DNA from: DASZOC01 sp035550975
GTDB taxonomy: Bacteria > Actinomycetota > CADDZG01 > WHSQ01
Length of the DNA: 64,000 nt
Direction of reading: 5' to 3'
NCBI GenBank assembly: GCA_035550975.1
Contig: DASZOC010000076.1
Coordinates: 1-64,000 of the forward strand
A model generated the notes under the pieces. The model made no database searches, was not told where the DNA came from, and worked only from the letters and a program-made list of their open reading frames with translations. Positions 34,994 through 43,458 of the stretch are shown piece after piece; positions within the stretch are counted from its first letter, which is position 1, and each line of letters begins with the position of its first letter. Both the position numbers and the translations under genes were made by a program.

Positions 34994-35830
34994 TTGTCCA
35001 CGAAGCAGACATCTCCCGTCCGGCGACGAGCGCGCGTTTCCCTTGCGGCTACCAGCGCAGCCCTCAGTTTTGCGATCGTCTTTGCCGGTCCGTCCGCTGG
35101 AACCCCATCGCTCCTGCAAGCATCGCCTTCGGATTCACCATCGAACTCTTCTAGTGCCTCCCCTAGCGAGACCACCTCCTCCTCGCCGTCTGCCTCTTCA
35201 CCCGAGACCGCGACCCCCAGCCCCACACCATCGACCACGCCCGCGCCGCGCGCGGTCTCCTTGACCGCGTCGGACAGGAGGGTGACCGCCGGGAAAGACA
35301 TTCACCTCGTGGGCGACGTGGTCTCGACCGAACCAGCGTGCCAGGGTCAGCAGGCCGTTCGGGTCCAAAGAAGGTTCGTAGGGGCTTCTCGGTTCAGGCT
35401 CTTGGTGACTGCGCACACCGATTCCAGCGGCAGCTTCGATGCGGCTCTTCGTGTCAGGCGTTCGGCAGAGTACAGAGCGAAGCTATCGCGGACCTCCCGC
35501 TGCGACTCTGCCGTTTCAGAGCAGGTGGGCGTGTTCGTACGCGTAAGGGTGACGGCCAACCCCAGCGACAACCCCGTTCAGCAGGGGGGCTTCTTCACGA
35601 TTTCAGGTTCCGTACGGCCTGGACACCGCGGCACGCATGTAATCGTCCAGCGCAAGAAGCCACGTGGGTGGGTGAAGGTCGACAAGGTAAGGCTCGGAAA
35701 ACGATCGCGTTATTCGATCGTTCTCGTGGTCAACTGGCAAGGTGAACGCACCTTCCGGGTGAAATGGCCGGCACAGGACCACGATCACGAACCGAACAAG
35801 AGCCGAGCCTTGACACTGCGCGCCGCCTGA
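34994..35830 (+). CDS. Secreted Ser/Thr/Pro-rich protein with Ig-like domains
   Basis: 278 residues from a TTG. Signal peptide about 1-35, then a disordered Ser/Thr/Pro linker (about 42-85) of the kind that spans the cell wall, then two beta-sandwich modules (about 87-175 and 180-278) with VSLTASDRRVTAGKDIHLVGDV and VRVTANPSDNPVQQGGFFTISGSV. The repeated 'rigid claim of the form xGxxVxVQRR' strands (AVRVQRRFV, HVIVQRKKPRGW) suggest the modules are related. The C-terminal domain of the TolB-like protein at 60240 has a similar strand (VIFQRKRPWGW). No enzyme motif. Confidence 0.75.
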   Translation: MSTKQTSPVRRRARVSLAATSAALSFAIVFAGPSAGTPSLLQASPSDSPSNSSSASPSETTSSSPSASSPETATPSPTPSTTPAPRAVSLTASDRRVTAGKDIHLVGDVVSTEPACQGQQAVRVQRRFVGASRFRLLVTAHTDSSGSFDAALRVRRSAEYRAKLSRTSRCDSAVSEQVGVFVRVRVTANPSDNPVQQGGFFTISGSVRPGHRGTHVIVQRKKPRGWVKVDKVRLGKRSRYSIVLVVNWQGERTFRVKWPAQDHDHEPNKSRALTLRAA

Positions 35831-35878
35831 CCCCCTACACAAGCAGCCAAACGCTGCGGCGGCGGGAGGTGTGACGAC

Positions 35879-37198
35879 ATAGACGTCGCGATCGGTGTCG
35901 GGGCGATCCTGCTCCTGATCCTGGCGAACGGTTTCTACGTAGCGGGAGAGTTCGCCGTCGTTGCCGTCGACCGGAGCCGGATCGAGCGGCTCGCCGAAGA
36001 CGGAGACCGCCGGGCGAGGAGTGCTCTGCGTGCGTTGCAGAGTCTTTCGTTCCAGCTCTCCGGAGCACAGCTCGGGATCACGATCTCTTCGCTGCTGGTC
36101 GGCTTCCTGATCGAGCCGGCGCTCGGCCGGCCTCTCGCGTCCCTGCTCGAGGCTATGGGCCTTCCGCGCGGCTCGGTCGTCGGCGTGTCCGTGACGGTGG
36201 CGCTGGCGCTGGCGACCGCGGCCCAGATGGTCATGGGCGAGTTGATACCGAAGAACCTCGCCATCTCGAAACCCATGGAGCTCACCCTCGCCATCGCGAC
36301 GCCGTTCCGGTTGGCGAACGCGGCACTGAAGCCGGTGATCGCGTTCCTCAACGCCTCTGCTAACGCCGCGGTGCGCCTGTTCGGCGTCGAACCGCGGGAG
36401 GAGCTCAAGGCGGTTCCGTCGCTCGACGAGCTGGAGGTCCTCGTGCGGTCGTCGCATGAGGGCGGCGGCTTGGAGCAGGAAGACTTCTTCCTGCTGGCGC
36501 GGTCGATCGCCTTCTCCGACAAGACGGCCGCAGACGCGCTCGTACCGCGCACCGCGATGCATTCGATACAGGAGGACGCGTCGGTCGCCGAGCTGGGGAC
36601 GCTCGCGGTGGAGACGGGGCGGTCGCGGTTTCCGGTCTACGGCGAGAACCTCGACGACATCGTCGGCATCGCGCACGTGAAAGACCTCTACAAGGTCGAC
36701 CCAAAGGACCGTCCGACAACGAGGGTGTCGAGTCTGATGCGGCCGCCTTCGGTGATCCCCTTGCAGCGTCCGCTCGATTCTCTCCTGGCCGAGATGCTGG
36801 CGGAACACGGCCAGATGGTCATCGTCGTCGACGAGTACGGGGGCACCGAAGGGATCCTGACCCTCGAGGACGTCATCGAGGAGATCGTCGGCGAGATCGA
36901 AGACGAGCACGATCCCGTCGTGGGAAAGACCGCCCCCGCAGAAGACCTGCCGCCGGGGGTTCAGGTGCTGTCGGGCCTATCGCACCCCGACGAGGTACGG
37001 GACCTCTGTGGCTTCAGTGTTCCAGAAGGCGATTACGAGACGCTCGGCGGCTTCCTGTTCGACCTGTTGGGGCACATCCCGGTCGAGGGAGAGCACGCGA
37101 CCTGTGGCGAGTGGGAGTTCAAGATCCTCAGGATGGACGGCAACCGCGTCGACCAGGTCCTGGTCGTAGGAACGCCGCGGGACGAGGCCGCGTCGTGA
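35879..37198 (+). CDS. CNNM/CorC-type membrane protein with CBS pair (apparent ATA start)
   Basis: About 440 residues: DUF21 membrane domain (ANGFYVAGEFAVVAV and three further helices, with the conserved GELIPKNLAI), a CBS pair (about 215-330, containing VIVVDEYGGTEGILTLEDVIEEIVGEI) and a C-terminal CorC/HlyC domain. The family exports or senses magnesium/cobalt. No ATG, GTG or TTG exists in frame between the upstream stop (35828) and the end of the first helix. GGGAGG lies nine bases before an ATA at 35879, and that start aligns with the start of the paralogue at 37195. Next gene overlaps by four bases. Confidence 0.85.
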   Translation: MDVAIGVGAILLLILANGFYVAGEFAVVAVDRSRIERLAEDGDRRARSALRALQSLSFQLSGAQLGITISSLLVGFLIEPALGRPLASLLEAMGLPRGSVVGVSVTVALALATAAQMVMGELIPKNLAISKPMELTLAIATPFRLANAALKPVIAFLNASANAAVRLFGVEPREELKAVPSLDELEVLVRSSHEGGGLEQEDFFLLARSIAFSDKTAADALVPRTAMHSIQEDASVAELGTLAVETGRSRFPVYGENLDDIVGIAHVKDLYKVDPKDRPTTRVSSLMRPPSVIPLQRPLDSLLAEMLAEHGQMVIVVDEYGGTEGILTLEDVIEEIVGEIEDEHDPVVGKTAPAEDLPPGVQVLSGLSHPDEVRDLCGFSVPEGDYETLGGFLFDLLGHIPVEGEHATCGEWEFKILRMDGNRVDQVLVVGTPRDEAAS

Positions 37199-38484
37199 AC
37201 CCGTGGCTGGTCGTCGCGACGCTCGGGCTGCTGGGTGCGAACGGCTTCTTCGTCGCCGCCGAGTTCGCGCTGATCGCGGCGCGACGGTCGAAGATCGAAG
37301 CGCTAGCAGACGCGGGTAACACCCGCGCACGCGTCGCCCGTACGTCTCTGCGGGAACTGTCGTTGATGTTGGCGGGCGCTCAACTCGGCATCACGATGGC
37401 GTCTCTCGGTTTGGGCGCGATCGCCGAACCCGCGATCGCGACTGCTATCGAGACCGCCCTTCACGGCTTCGTCGAGCTGTCCCCGACGGTCCTCCACACG
37501 ATCTCGTTCGTCGTGGCGCTGACGATCGTCGTGTTCTTCCACATGGTCATAGGCGAGATGGCGCCGAAGAACGTCGCGATCGCATTGCCCGAGAAGACCG
37601 CGTTGTGGCTGGCGATCCCCTTCCGCCTGTACGTGAACCTCTTCAGGCCGTTCATCTTCGTCCTGAACAGTCTCGCCAACGCCGGTCTTCGCGTCCTGAG
37701 GGTCGAGCCGCAGGACGAGCTGCGGTCCGTCCACACCGCCCGCGAGCTGGGCGCGATGATCAGCACGTCGGCCGAGCACGGCATGTTGGAGAAGAACCAG
37801 CATCGCCTGCTATCGGGCGCCGCGACGTTCGGAGAACGAGATGCGGGCTCCGCGATGATCCCCCGAACTGAGATGGTGGCGGCACCGTCATCCATGACTC
37901 CTGCCGAGCTGGAGGGACTGGTCGTCGCGACGGGCCACACGCGGATCCCCGTCTATGCTGAGGACCTCGACCACATCCTCGGCTTCTTCCATGCGAAGGA
38001 CCTGTTGAGGATTCCCCGGGAAGCGGCAACGCGGCCCCTTGCGGAGGAGCTGATCCGCCCGATGCTCGTGGTGCCCGAGTCGAAGAAGCTGCACCCGCTG
38101 TTGTTCGAGATGCGCCGGCAGCGCCGCCACTTCGCGTTGGTCATCGAGGAGCACGGCGGCACGGCCGGGATCGTCACGATGGAAGACCTGCTCGAAGAGC
38201 TGGTCGGCGAGATCCGCGACGAATACGACGTGCTGGAGCAGGGCATAGAGCGGCGCGGGACAGATCGCTACATCGTTCCCGGCTCGATACGCATAGACGA
38301 GCTGAAGGATCGAGTCGATATCGAGCTGCCGCAGGGCGAATACGAGACCGTCGCGGGTTACGTCATGGCCGCGTTGGGCCGCATCCCGCGCCGGCGCGAC
38401 AGCGTCGTACACGGAAGCTGGCGCGTACGCGTCATGTCGATGCACCGCCGGCGGATCGTGCAGGTACTCATCGAACGCGCATAG
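37195..38484 (+). CDS. CNNM/CorC-type membrane protein with CBS pair (paralogue)
   Basis: 429 residues from a GTG overlapping the preceding stop (GTGA). Same layout as its neighbour: DUF21 with GANGFFVAAEFALIAARRSKIE and GEMAPKNVAIALP, CBS pair with LVIEEHGGTAGIVTMEDLLEELVGEI, and C-terminal transporter-associated domain with LPQGEYETVAGYVMAALGRIP. Tandem CNNM pairs are common in actinobacteria and may form a heterodimer. A third member of the family lies at 43455 in the era operon. Confidence 0.93.
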   Translation: MNPWLVVATLGLLGANGFFVAAEFALIAARRSKIEALADAGNTRARVARTSLRELSLMLAGAQLGITMASLGLGAIAEPAIATAIETALHGFVELSPTVLHTISFVVALTIVVFFHMVIGEMAPKNVAIALPEKTALWLAIPFRLYVNLFRPFIFVLNSLANAGLRVLRVEPQDELRSVHTARELGAMISTSAEHGMLEKNQHRLLSGAATFGERDAGSAMIPRTEMVAAPSSMTPAELEGLVVATGHTRIPVYAEDLDHILGFFHAKDLLRIPREAATRPLAEELIRPMLVVPESKKLHPLLFEMRRQRRHFALVIEEHGGTAGIVTMEDLLEELVGEIRDEYDVLEQGIERRGTDRYIVPGSIRIDELKDRVDIELPQGEYETVAGYVMAALGRIPRRRDSVVHGSWRVRVMSMHRRRIVQVLIERA

Positions 38485-38503
38485 CCGTTAGCCTCGCACC
38501 GCT

Positions 38504-39199
38504 ATGGACACTGGACCGATGCGCAAGCTCGCCCGGCCTCATTTCGTGCGCGCGATCGTCGCGGCCGTCATCGCGTTGATAGGTCTAGTCGTCGGGTCGC
38601 AGGGTCAGCTCCAGGACCGGCAGCTTCAGAACGAGCTCGAAGACGCCGCGACCGCAACCGAGCGGGCGCTCGCTATCGCGGGGGCCGCAGTCCTCGTCCT
38701 GTTCGGCATCGCGGCGGTGCGGATGTTCAGCCACGGTGTCCGCGCGGCGGCGGGAGAGCAGCTCGGTGACTCGCGGGCCCGCCCGCTCGGGCTGGTCATC
38801 TCCGTGGTCGGCACCGTGATCGTGGTTCTGTCGGCTCTGTCGGTGCTCGAGGTCGAGATGGACGGGTTGCTGCTCGGTGGCGCGCTGACGGGAGTCGTTG
38901 TCGGGATCGCGGCGCAACAGACGCTCGGCAACTTCTTCGCCGGGCTCGTGCTGCTGCTCGTGCGACCTTTCTCACTGGGCGACGAGGTCGTGCTCCGCAG
39001 CGGGCCACTCGGGGGCGAATACGCCGGCCTCGTCACCGACATGGGGTTGTTCTACGTCAGGCTGGAGACGGACCTCGGGGCGGTCCAGCTACCGAACGCA
39101 GGAGTCCTCGCGTCGGCCGTGGGGCCCGGTGCGCGCTCGGGCGGCGACGAGCCGGAAGACGAGGACGATCCCGGGCTCGCGCAGGGTGGCACCGCCTAG
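38504..39199 (+). CDS. Short MscS-type mechanosensitive channel
   Basis: 231 residues. Helices near 17-33, 57-75 and 94-113, then the MscS pore helix and beta domain (GVVVGIAAQQTLGNFFAGLVLLLVRPFSLGDEVVL, with GxxxG-type packing). The protein stops soon after the beta domain in an acidic tail (DEPEDEDDPG), so the large C-terminal alpha/beta vestibule of E. coli MscS is missing. Starts 19 bases after the CNNM pair and ends in a shared CTAG with uppS, whose stop codon overlaps on the other strand. Confidence 0.82.
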   Translation: MDTGPMRKLARPHFVRAIVAAVIALIGLVVGSQGQLQDRQLQNELEDAATATERALAIAGAAVLVLFGIAAVRMFSHGVRAAAGEQLGDSRARPLGLVISVVGTVIVVLSALSVLEVEMDGLLLGGALTGVVVGIAAQQTLGNFFAGLVLLLVRPFSLGDEVVLRSGPLGGEYAGLVTDMGLFYVRLETDLGAVQLPNAGVLASAVGPGARSGGDEPEDEDDPGLAQGGTA

Positions 39200-39876
39200 A
39201 CACCGCCGAAGCGCCGTTCCCGGCGTGCGTAGTCGCCGATGGCCTCCGCAAGAGATCCGGGAGCGAAGTCGGGCCACAGCGTCTCGGTGAAATACAGCTC
39301 CGCGTACGCCGACTGCCACAGCAGGAAGTTCGATACGCGGTATTCGCCGGAGGTACGTATCAACAGGTCGACGTCGGGCACGTCCGGCGCGTAGAGATTG
39401 TCGCGGATCGGCCCTGCGGCAGCGGCATCCTCGAGCTCTGCGCGGCCCCCGTAGTTGAAGCAGATCAGCAGGTCCATCCGATCCCCGTCGCGCGTCATCG
39501 CCTCGGCCGCGTCGAACTCTTCGAGCACTTCGTCCGGAACGGGGTCGCGCCGGCCGACCCGGCGCATCCGGACGCCGCGTTCTTTCATCTCGTCGCGCCG
39601 TTCGCGCAACAGTTGGCGGTTGTAGTTGAGGAGGAACCGCACCTCTTCTTCCGGTCGGAGCCAGTTCTCCGTCGAGAACGCGTATACGGAGAGGTAGCGG
39701 ATACCGAAGTCGAGGGCCGCGAGGACGATCTCGTGCAGGGCGCGCTCCCCCGCCTCGTGTCCCTTCGTACGCGGCAGGCCCCGCTGCTCCGCCCAGCGGC
39801 CGTTGCCATCCATGATGATCGCGACGTGCTCGGGGACGCGATCGGGCGGGACGTCCGAGACGAGCGGGTGCGTCAA
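39196..39876 (-). CDS. uppS: Polyprenyl diphosphate synthase (undecaprenyl/decaprenyl)
   Basis: 226 residues from a TTG overlapping the recO stop (TTGA). Motifs: IIMDGNGRWA with the catalytic Asp near residue 18, FSTENWLRP, FNYGGRAELEDA, and LLIRTSGEYRVSNFLLWQSAYAELYFTETLWPDF. Cis-prenyltransferase making the lipid carrier for cell-wall synthesis. Only TTG fits as start; no ATG/GTG precedes the first motif in this frame. Confidence 0.96.
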   Translation of the reverse strand: MTHPLVSDVPPDRVPEHVAIIMDGNGRWAEQRGLPRTKGHEAGERALHEIVLAALDFGIRYLSVYAFSTENWLRPEEEVRFLLNYNRQLLRERRDEMKERGVRMRRVGRRDPVPDEVLEEFDAAEAMTRDGDRMDLLICFNYGGRAELEDAAAAGPIRDNLYAPDVPDVDLLIRTSGEYRVSNFLLWQSAYAELYFTETLWPDFAPGSLAEAIGDYARRERRFGGV

Positions 39877-40598
39877 TGCGGAGCGGCCAGCAGCTGCAAG
39901 CTGCGCAGCGGACGCTCGAGACGGTATTCCGCGTAACGCCGCAAAGCAGTCGTCAGCGCATCGCTCTCGACCGCGGTCGCGGGTTCGCCGAACTCCGCCG
40001 AGAGCAGACGGGATAACAGGGCCACGCGCTCGGGAGGCATACGCAGCGCGGAGTCGTCTTCTTCGTAGCAGTCTTCGCACACGACGCCGCCGAGTGAAGG
40101 ACTGAACCCCGCGACGCGCGCCTCGCCACAGCCGGCGCAAGAACCAAGCTCGGGGTGGTACCCGCAGACAGAGAGGAGCTTCGCGAGGAACGCAGGGACG
40201 ATCGTCGTTCGGTCGCCGCCGGCGAGCGCTTCCAACCCACCGATCAGCAGTGCATAGGTAGGTAGCGCGGCCTCCCGATCAGGCGTCAGTTTGTCGACGA
40301 TCTCAGCGAGCGCGGCAGCGGACGTGAGGCGGGCGTAGTCCTTGCGGACGGAGTCGAACGAGGTGAGGATGTCGGCGGACGTGATCGTGTCCAGGTCCTT
40401 GCGGCCCCTGTAGAGCATCAGCTCGACCCGCGTGAACGGCTCCAGGCGGCCCCCGAAGCGGCTCTTCGTCTTACGCACGCCTTTCGCAACGGCGCGGACC
40501 TTCCCGTTACGCCGAGTCATCAGCGTGACGATGCGATCCGCCTCACCGAGCTTGATCGTCTTGAGGACGACCGCCTCGTCCTCGTAGATACCGGGCAT
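39873..40598 (-). CDS. recO: DNA repair protein RecO
   Basis: 241 residues. N-terminal OB fold (YEDEAVVLKTIKLGEADRIVTLMTRRNGKVRAVAKGVRK) and C-terminal helical domain with a four-cysteine zinc site (CAGC...CEDC). Loads RecA onto SSB-coated DNA with RecR. Overlaps uppS by four bases. Confidence 0.95.
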   Translation of the reverse strand: MPGIYEDEAVVLKTIKLGEADRIVTLMTRRNGKVRAVAKGVRKTKSRFGGRLEPFTRVELMLYRGRKDLDTITSADILTSFDSVRKDYARLTSAAALAEIVDKLTPDREAALPTYALLIGGLEALAGGDRTTIVPAFLAKLLSVCGYHPELGSCAGCGEARVAGFSPSLGGVVCEDCYEEDDSALRMPPERVALLSRLLSAEFGEPATAVESDALTTALRRYAEYRLERPLRSLQLLAAPH

Positions 40599-40637
40599 GC
40601 TGCCCAGCGTAGTGGCCGGGGCCGTGTAGATGCGGGT

Positions 40638-40847
40638 TTAGGCGAGCCCGATCCGCAGGTCGGTGATCCTCTTCTCGCCGGCGATCTCGATGTGGTCGAA
40701 AGTAACGCGCTGGCCCGGCCGGAGGAAGCGGAACATGCTGGCGTCCATCACCTCGGGCCCGATCTCGTAGGTCGTCTCCTGGTCGTCGGAGATCAGCACG
40801 CCCGTGCGGGTGAGCGAGTCGAAGCTCTTCACGGTTGCTTGCGGCAT
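40638..40847 (-). CDS. Cold-shock-domain-like OB-fold protein
   Basis: 69 residues: ATVKSFDSLTRTGVLISDDQETTYEIG...FRFLRPGQRVTFDHIEIAGEKRITDLRIG. The order TxKxFD...GxLxxDD...LRxGQRVxFD follows the cold-shock domain, but the RNP1/RNP2 aromatic motifs are altered, so nucleic-acid binding is uncertain. Between the ABC permease and recO, same strand. GAGGAA lies eight bases before the ATG. Confidence 0.7.
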   Translation of the reverse strand: MPQATVKSFDSLTRTGVLISDDQETTYEIGPEVMDASMFRFLRPGQRVTFDHIEIAGEKRITDLRIGLA

Positions 40848-40895
40848 GGCCGGGTTCCTCGCTCGGTCGGTTGGGTCGCTCGGGTCGGGTGGCGC

Positions 40896-41639
40896 TCAGT
40901 CGGAGCGCGGCCACAGCGGGCCGGCAACGGCCCAGAAGGATAACGCGCCGAACACCGCGAGGACGAAGAGATCCACCCCCTGGGCAGCCGTGAGCGACCC
41001 CGCGAGACCGGGTCGCAGCGCATCTACCGCGTAGGTCGAGGGCAAGACGACCTTCAGGGGCGAGATCCACCCCGGCAACTTGCTCGCGGGCAGGATCCCC
41101 AGGAAGAGCACCGCCATCATCAAGAGGTTCGAGTACATGCCTGCCAGCTGCTCGTCGGGGGCGGCGAAGCCGATCGCGACGCCGAGCCCCGCGAGCGCGA
41201 CCGAGCCCAGCGCCCATACAGGGAGCGCGGTCCACAACGCCGCGAGCGACAGGTCGAAAAGAAGCGCACCGAGTGTCAACACGATCACCGTGCCCGGCAG
41301 CGCGAACATCGCGAACGACAGCAGGATCGCCGCGATCAACGCCGGCCGTGAGATCGGTAACGTCGCGTAGTAATCGAGACCACCGTTCTCGCGCAGCGAC
41401 GCAACCCGTTGCGCGAGCATCACAACGGCCGTCATTGCGATCGCCAGCACCGCGGATCCTGCAACGATCTGCTGGCCGAGCTCCTCGACCTGATCCGGCT
41501 CCATGACCGCGCGCATGAGCACCGCGATCCCCAGCGGCATGGCAGACGAAACGATCAGATAGGGCCGCCAGGACGTACGCAGGCGCGACATCTGCATCCG
41601 CACGAGTGTCTCGAACTTCGTCATCCGCGAGGCGTTCAT
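40896..41639 (-). CDS. ABC-2 type permease
   Basis: 247 residues with six hydrophobic segments (first about 28-45; others near 63-80, 102-125, 130-155, 165-185 and 220-240). Partner of the ATPase whose stop it overlaps (ATGA). Contains YATLPISRPALIAA, typical of ABC-2 exporters. Substrate unknown; drug or lipid export is possible. Confidence 0.88.
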   Translation of the reverse strand: MNASRMTKFETLVRMQMSRLRTSWRPYLIVSSAMPLGIAVLMRAVMEPDQVEELGQQIVAGSAVLAIAMTAVVMLAQRVASLRENGGLDYYATLPISRPALIAAILLSFAMFALPGTVIVLTLGALLFDLSLAALWTALPVWALGSVALAGLGVAIGFAAPDEQLAGMYSNLLMMAVLFLGILPASKLPGWISPLKVVLPSTYAVDALRPGLAGSLTAAQGVDLFVLAVFGALSFWAVAGPLWPRSD

Positions 41640-42568
41640 CTCCGCCTCTCCAGGTAGACGTCCTCCAGGGTCGGTGTCACCAGATGGGCGTCCTCGAACG
41701 ATTCCGCGCCGTAGGACGACATGATCTTCTCGAGCGTCGCGATCCCCTCGTCGGCCGGGACCCAAGCCGTGACGCGCCGGTCCCGGACGCGCGTGTCGAC
41801 ACCGATGGTCCGCGCCAGCTCCTCGGGCGTCACCGTCGCCGTCTCGCACAGGACGACTTCGACACGCGTGCGATGTGACAGCGTTGCCTTGAGCTGTCCG
41901 GGCGTCCCGGTGGCCGCGATGCGGCCGTCGTCGAGGATCGCGACGCGCGTGAGAACGTGCTCGGCCTCGGCCACGTCGTGCGTCACGAGGATCAGCGCGG
42001 TGCCGCCTCGGGCGCGCGCCGCGAGGAGCTCCCAGATCCGGGATCGAAGAGCGGGGTCTATGTCCGCGGTCGGCTCGTCGAGGATCAAGATCGGCAGATG
42101 CGCGACCAGGGTCATGCCGACCTGGACCAAGCGCCGCTGCCCGCCGGAGAGCTTGCGCAACTGGCGGTCCCGTAGCTGCGTGAGCTCGAGCAGCTCGAGC
42201 AGCTCGTCGGCCTGGGTCCGGGCCGTCGCCTTGCCGCACCCGCGCATGATCGCGGTCCATTCGATGGCTTCGCCGACGCGGAACTCGCCGAGGGACATCG
42301 CCGTCTGCGGCAGATACGCAACGGTCTTTCCGACCCGCCGTCCGGCAGCGGTCAGGTTCTCGCCGAACAGGTTGATCCGTCCGGACGTCGGCTGCAGGAG
42401 CCCGACGAGCTGCTTGACGAGCGTGGACTTGCCCGCGCCGTTCGGCCCCAGGAGTCCGAACGCCTCGCCCGGTTCCACCGAGAACGAGATCCCGGCGTTC
42501 GCGACGACCTCCGGAGACCGGTAGACCTTGTGGAGATCGCGGACCTCGTACGCGGGTGCGTTCCTCAT
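41636..42568 (-). CDS. ABC transporter ATP-binding protein
   Basis: 310 residues. Walker A GLLGPNGAGKST (about 38-49), Q-loop LPQTAMSL, signature LSGGQRR, Walker B LILDEPTADID, H-loop VTHDVAEAEH, then a roughly 80-residue C-terminal extension as in DrrA/CcmA-like exporters. Overlaps era by four bases upstream and the permease by four downstream, so the transporter is built into the era-recO block. Confidence 0.93.
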   Translation of the reverse strand: MRNAPAYEVRDLHKVYRSPEVVANAGISFSVEPGEAFGLLGPNGAGKSTLVKQLVGLLQPTSGRINLFGENLTAAGRRVGKTVAYLPQTAMSLGEFRVGEAIEWTAIMRGCGKATARTQADELLELLELTQLRDRQLRKLSGGQRRLVQVGMTLVAHLPILILDEPTADIDPALRSRIWELLAARARGGTALILVTHDVAEAEHVLTRVAILDDGRIAATGTPGQLKATLSHRTRVEVVLCETATVTPEELARTIGVDTRVRDRRVTAWVPADEGIATLEKIMSSYGAESFEDAHLVTPTLEDVYLERRR

Positions 42569-43458
42569 CCGGTGAAACCCATCCGCTCGAGCGCGTACGC
42601 CCGGCGTTGCCAGTCCTTCTCGACCTTGGCGCGAAGCTCGAGGAAGACCTTGCGCCCGAACAGCGTCTCGATCTCCTCACGAGCCTCGATCCCGACCGCC
42701 TTCATGGTTGCGCCGCCCTTCCCGATCACGATCCCCTTCTGGGAATCTCGCTCGACATAGACGGTAGCCCTTATCTCCAAGAGCCCGTCGGCGCGCTCTT
42801 CGAAATCCTCCGTCACGACCGCGATCGAGTGGGGCAGCTCGTCGCGGGCACGCTCGAGGAGCTTCTCGCGCACGAGTTCGGCGACGAACTTCGGAGGTGG
42901 CTGATCCGTGCGCGTCCCTTCGGGGTAGTACTTCGGCCCCTCCGGCAGCCGCCCGACAACGTCTTCGACGAGCTCGGCGACGCCCTCACCGGTCTTTGCC
43001 GAGACGGGATAGAACTCGTCGAACTCACCCAGTCGCGCTGCCGCCGTCAAGGCTTCGGCGATCTTGCCCGGACCCATGCGGTCGACCTTGTTGACGACGC
43101 AGAACCTCGGCCCGGATGCGGCGCGGAGGTCCTCGGCTACCTTCTCGTCGCCGCGTCCGACGCCGGCGTACCCGTCGACCAAGAACATCGCCGCGTCTAC
43201 GTCCTGCCACGCGTCACGCACGACCTGATTCAACCGCTTGCCGAGCAACGTCCGCGGCTTGTGGTAGCCGGGTGTGTCGATGAAGACCGTCTGCGAATCC
43301 GGCCGGTCCAGGATGCCGCGGACCGTCGAGCGCGTGGTCTGCGGTTTGTCGGAGGTGATCGTGACCTTCGATCCGATGATGCTGTTGATCAGCGTCGATT
43401 TCCCGACGTTCGGTCGTCCGACCACTGCGACGAAACCCGAGCGGAATCCTTCGGTCAC
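42565..43458 (-). CDS. era: GTPase Era
   Basis: 297 residues from a GTG overlapping the upstream stop. G1 GRPNVGKSTL, G2 TTRSTVRGI, G3 DTPGYHKP, G4 NKVD and a C-terminal KH domain with GIVIGKGGATMKAVG. Binds the 3' end of 16S rRNA and assists 30S assembly. The longer in-frame ATG start at 43632 would overlap the CBS protein by 178 bases and is rejected. Confidence 0.97.
   Translation of the reverse strand: MTEGFRSGFVAVVGRPNVGKSTLINSIIGSKVTITSDKPQTTRSTVRGILDRPDSQTVFIDTPGYHKPRTLLGKRLNQVVRDAWQDVDAAMFLVDGYAGVGRGDEKVAEDLRAASGPRFCVVNKVDRMGPGKIAEALTAAARLGEFDEFYPVSAKTGEGVAELVEDVVGRLPEGPKYYPEGTRTDQPPPKFVAELVREKLLERARDELPHSIAVVTEDFEERADGLLEIRATVYVERDSQKGIVIGKGGATMKAVGIEAREEIETLFGRKVFLELRAKVEKDWQRRAYALERMGFTG

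Noticed and set aside
42569..42680. Long frame linking the ABC permease upstream through the ATPase
   Set aside because: It reads the ATPase gene in the wrong frame; the permease starts at the ATGA overlap at 41639.
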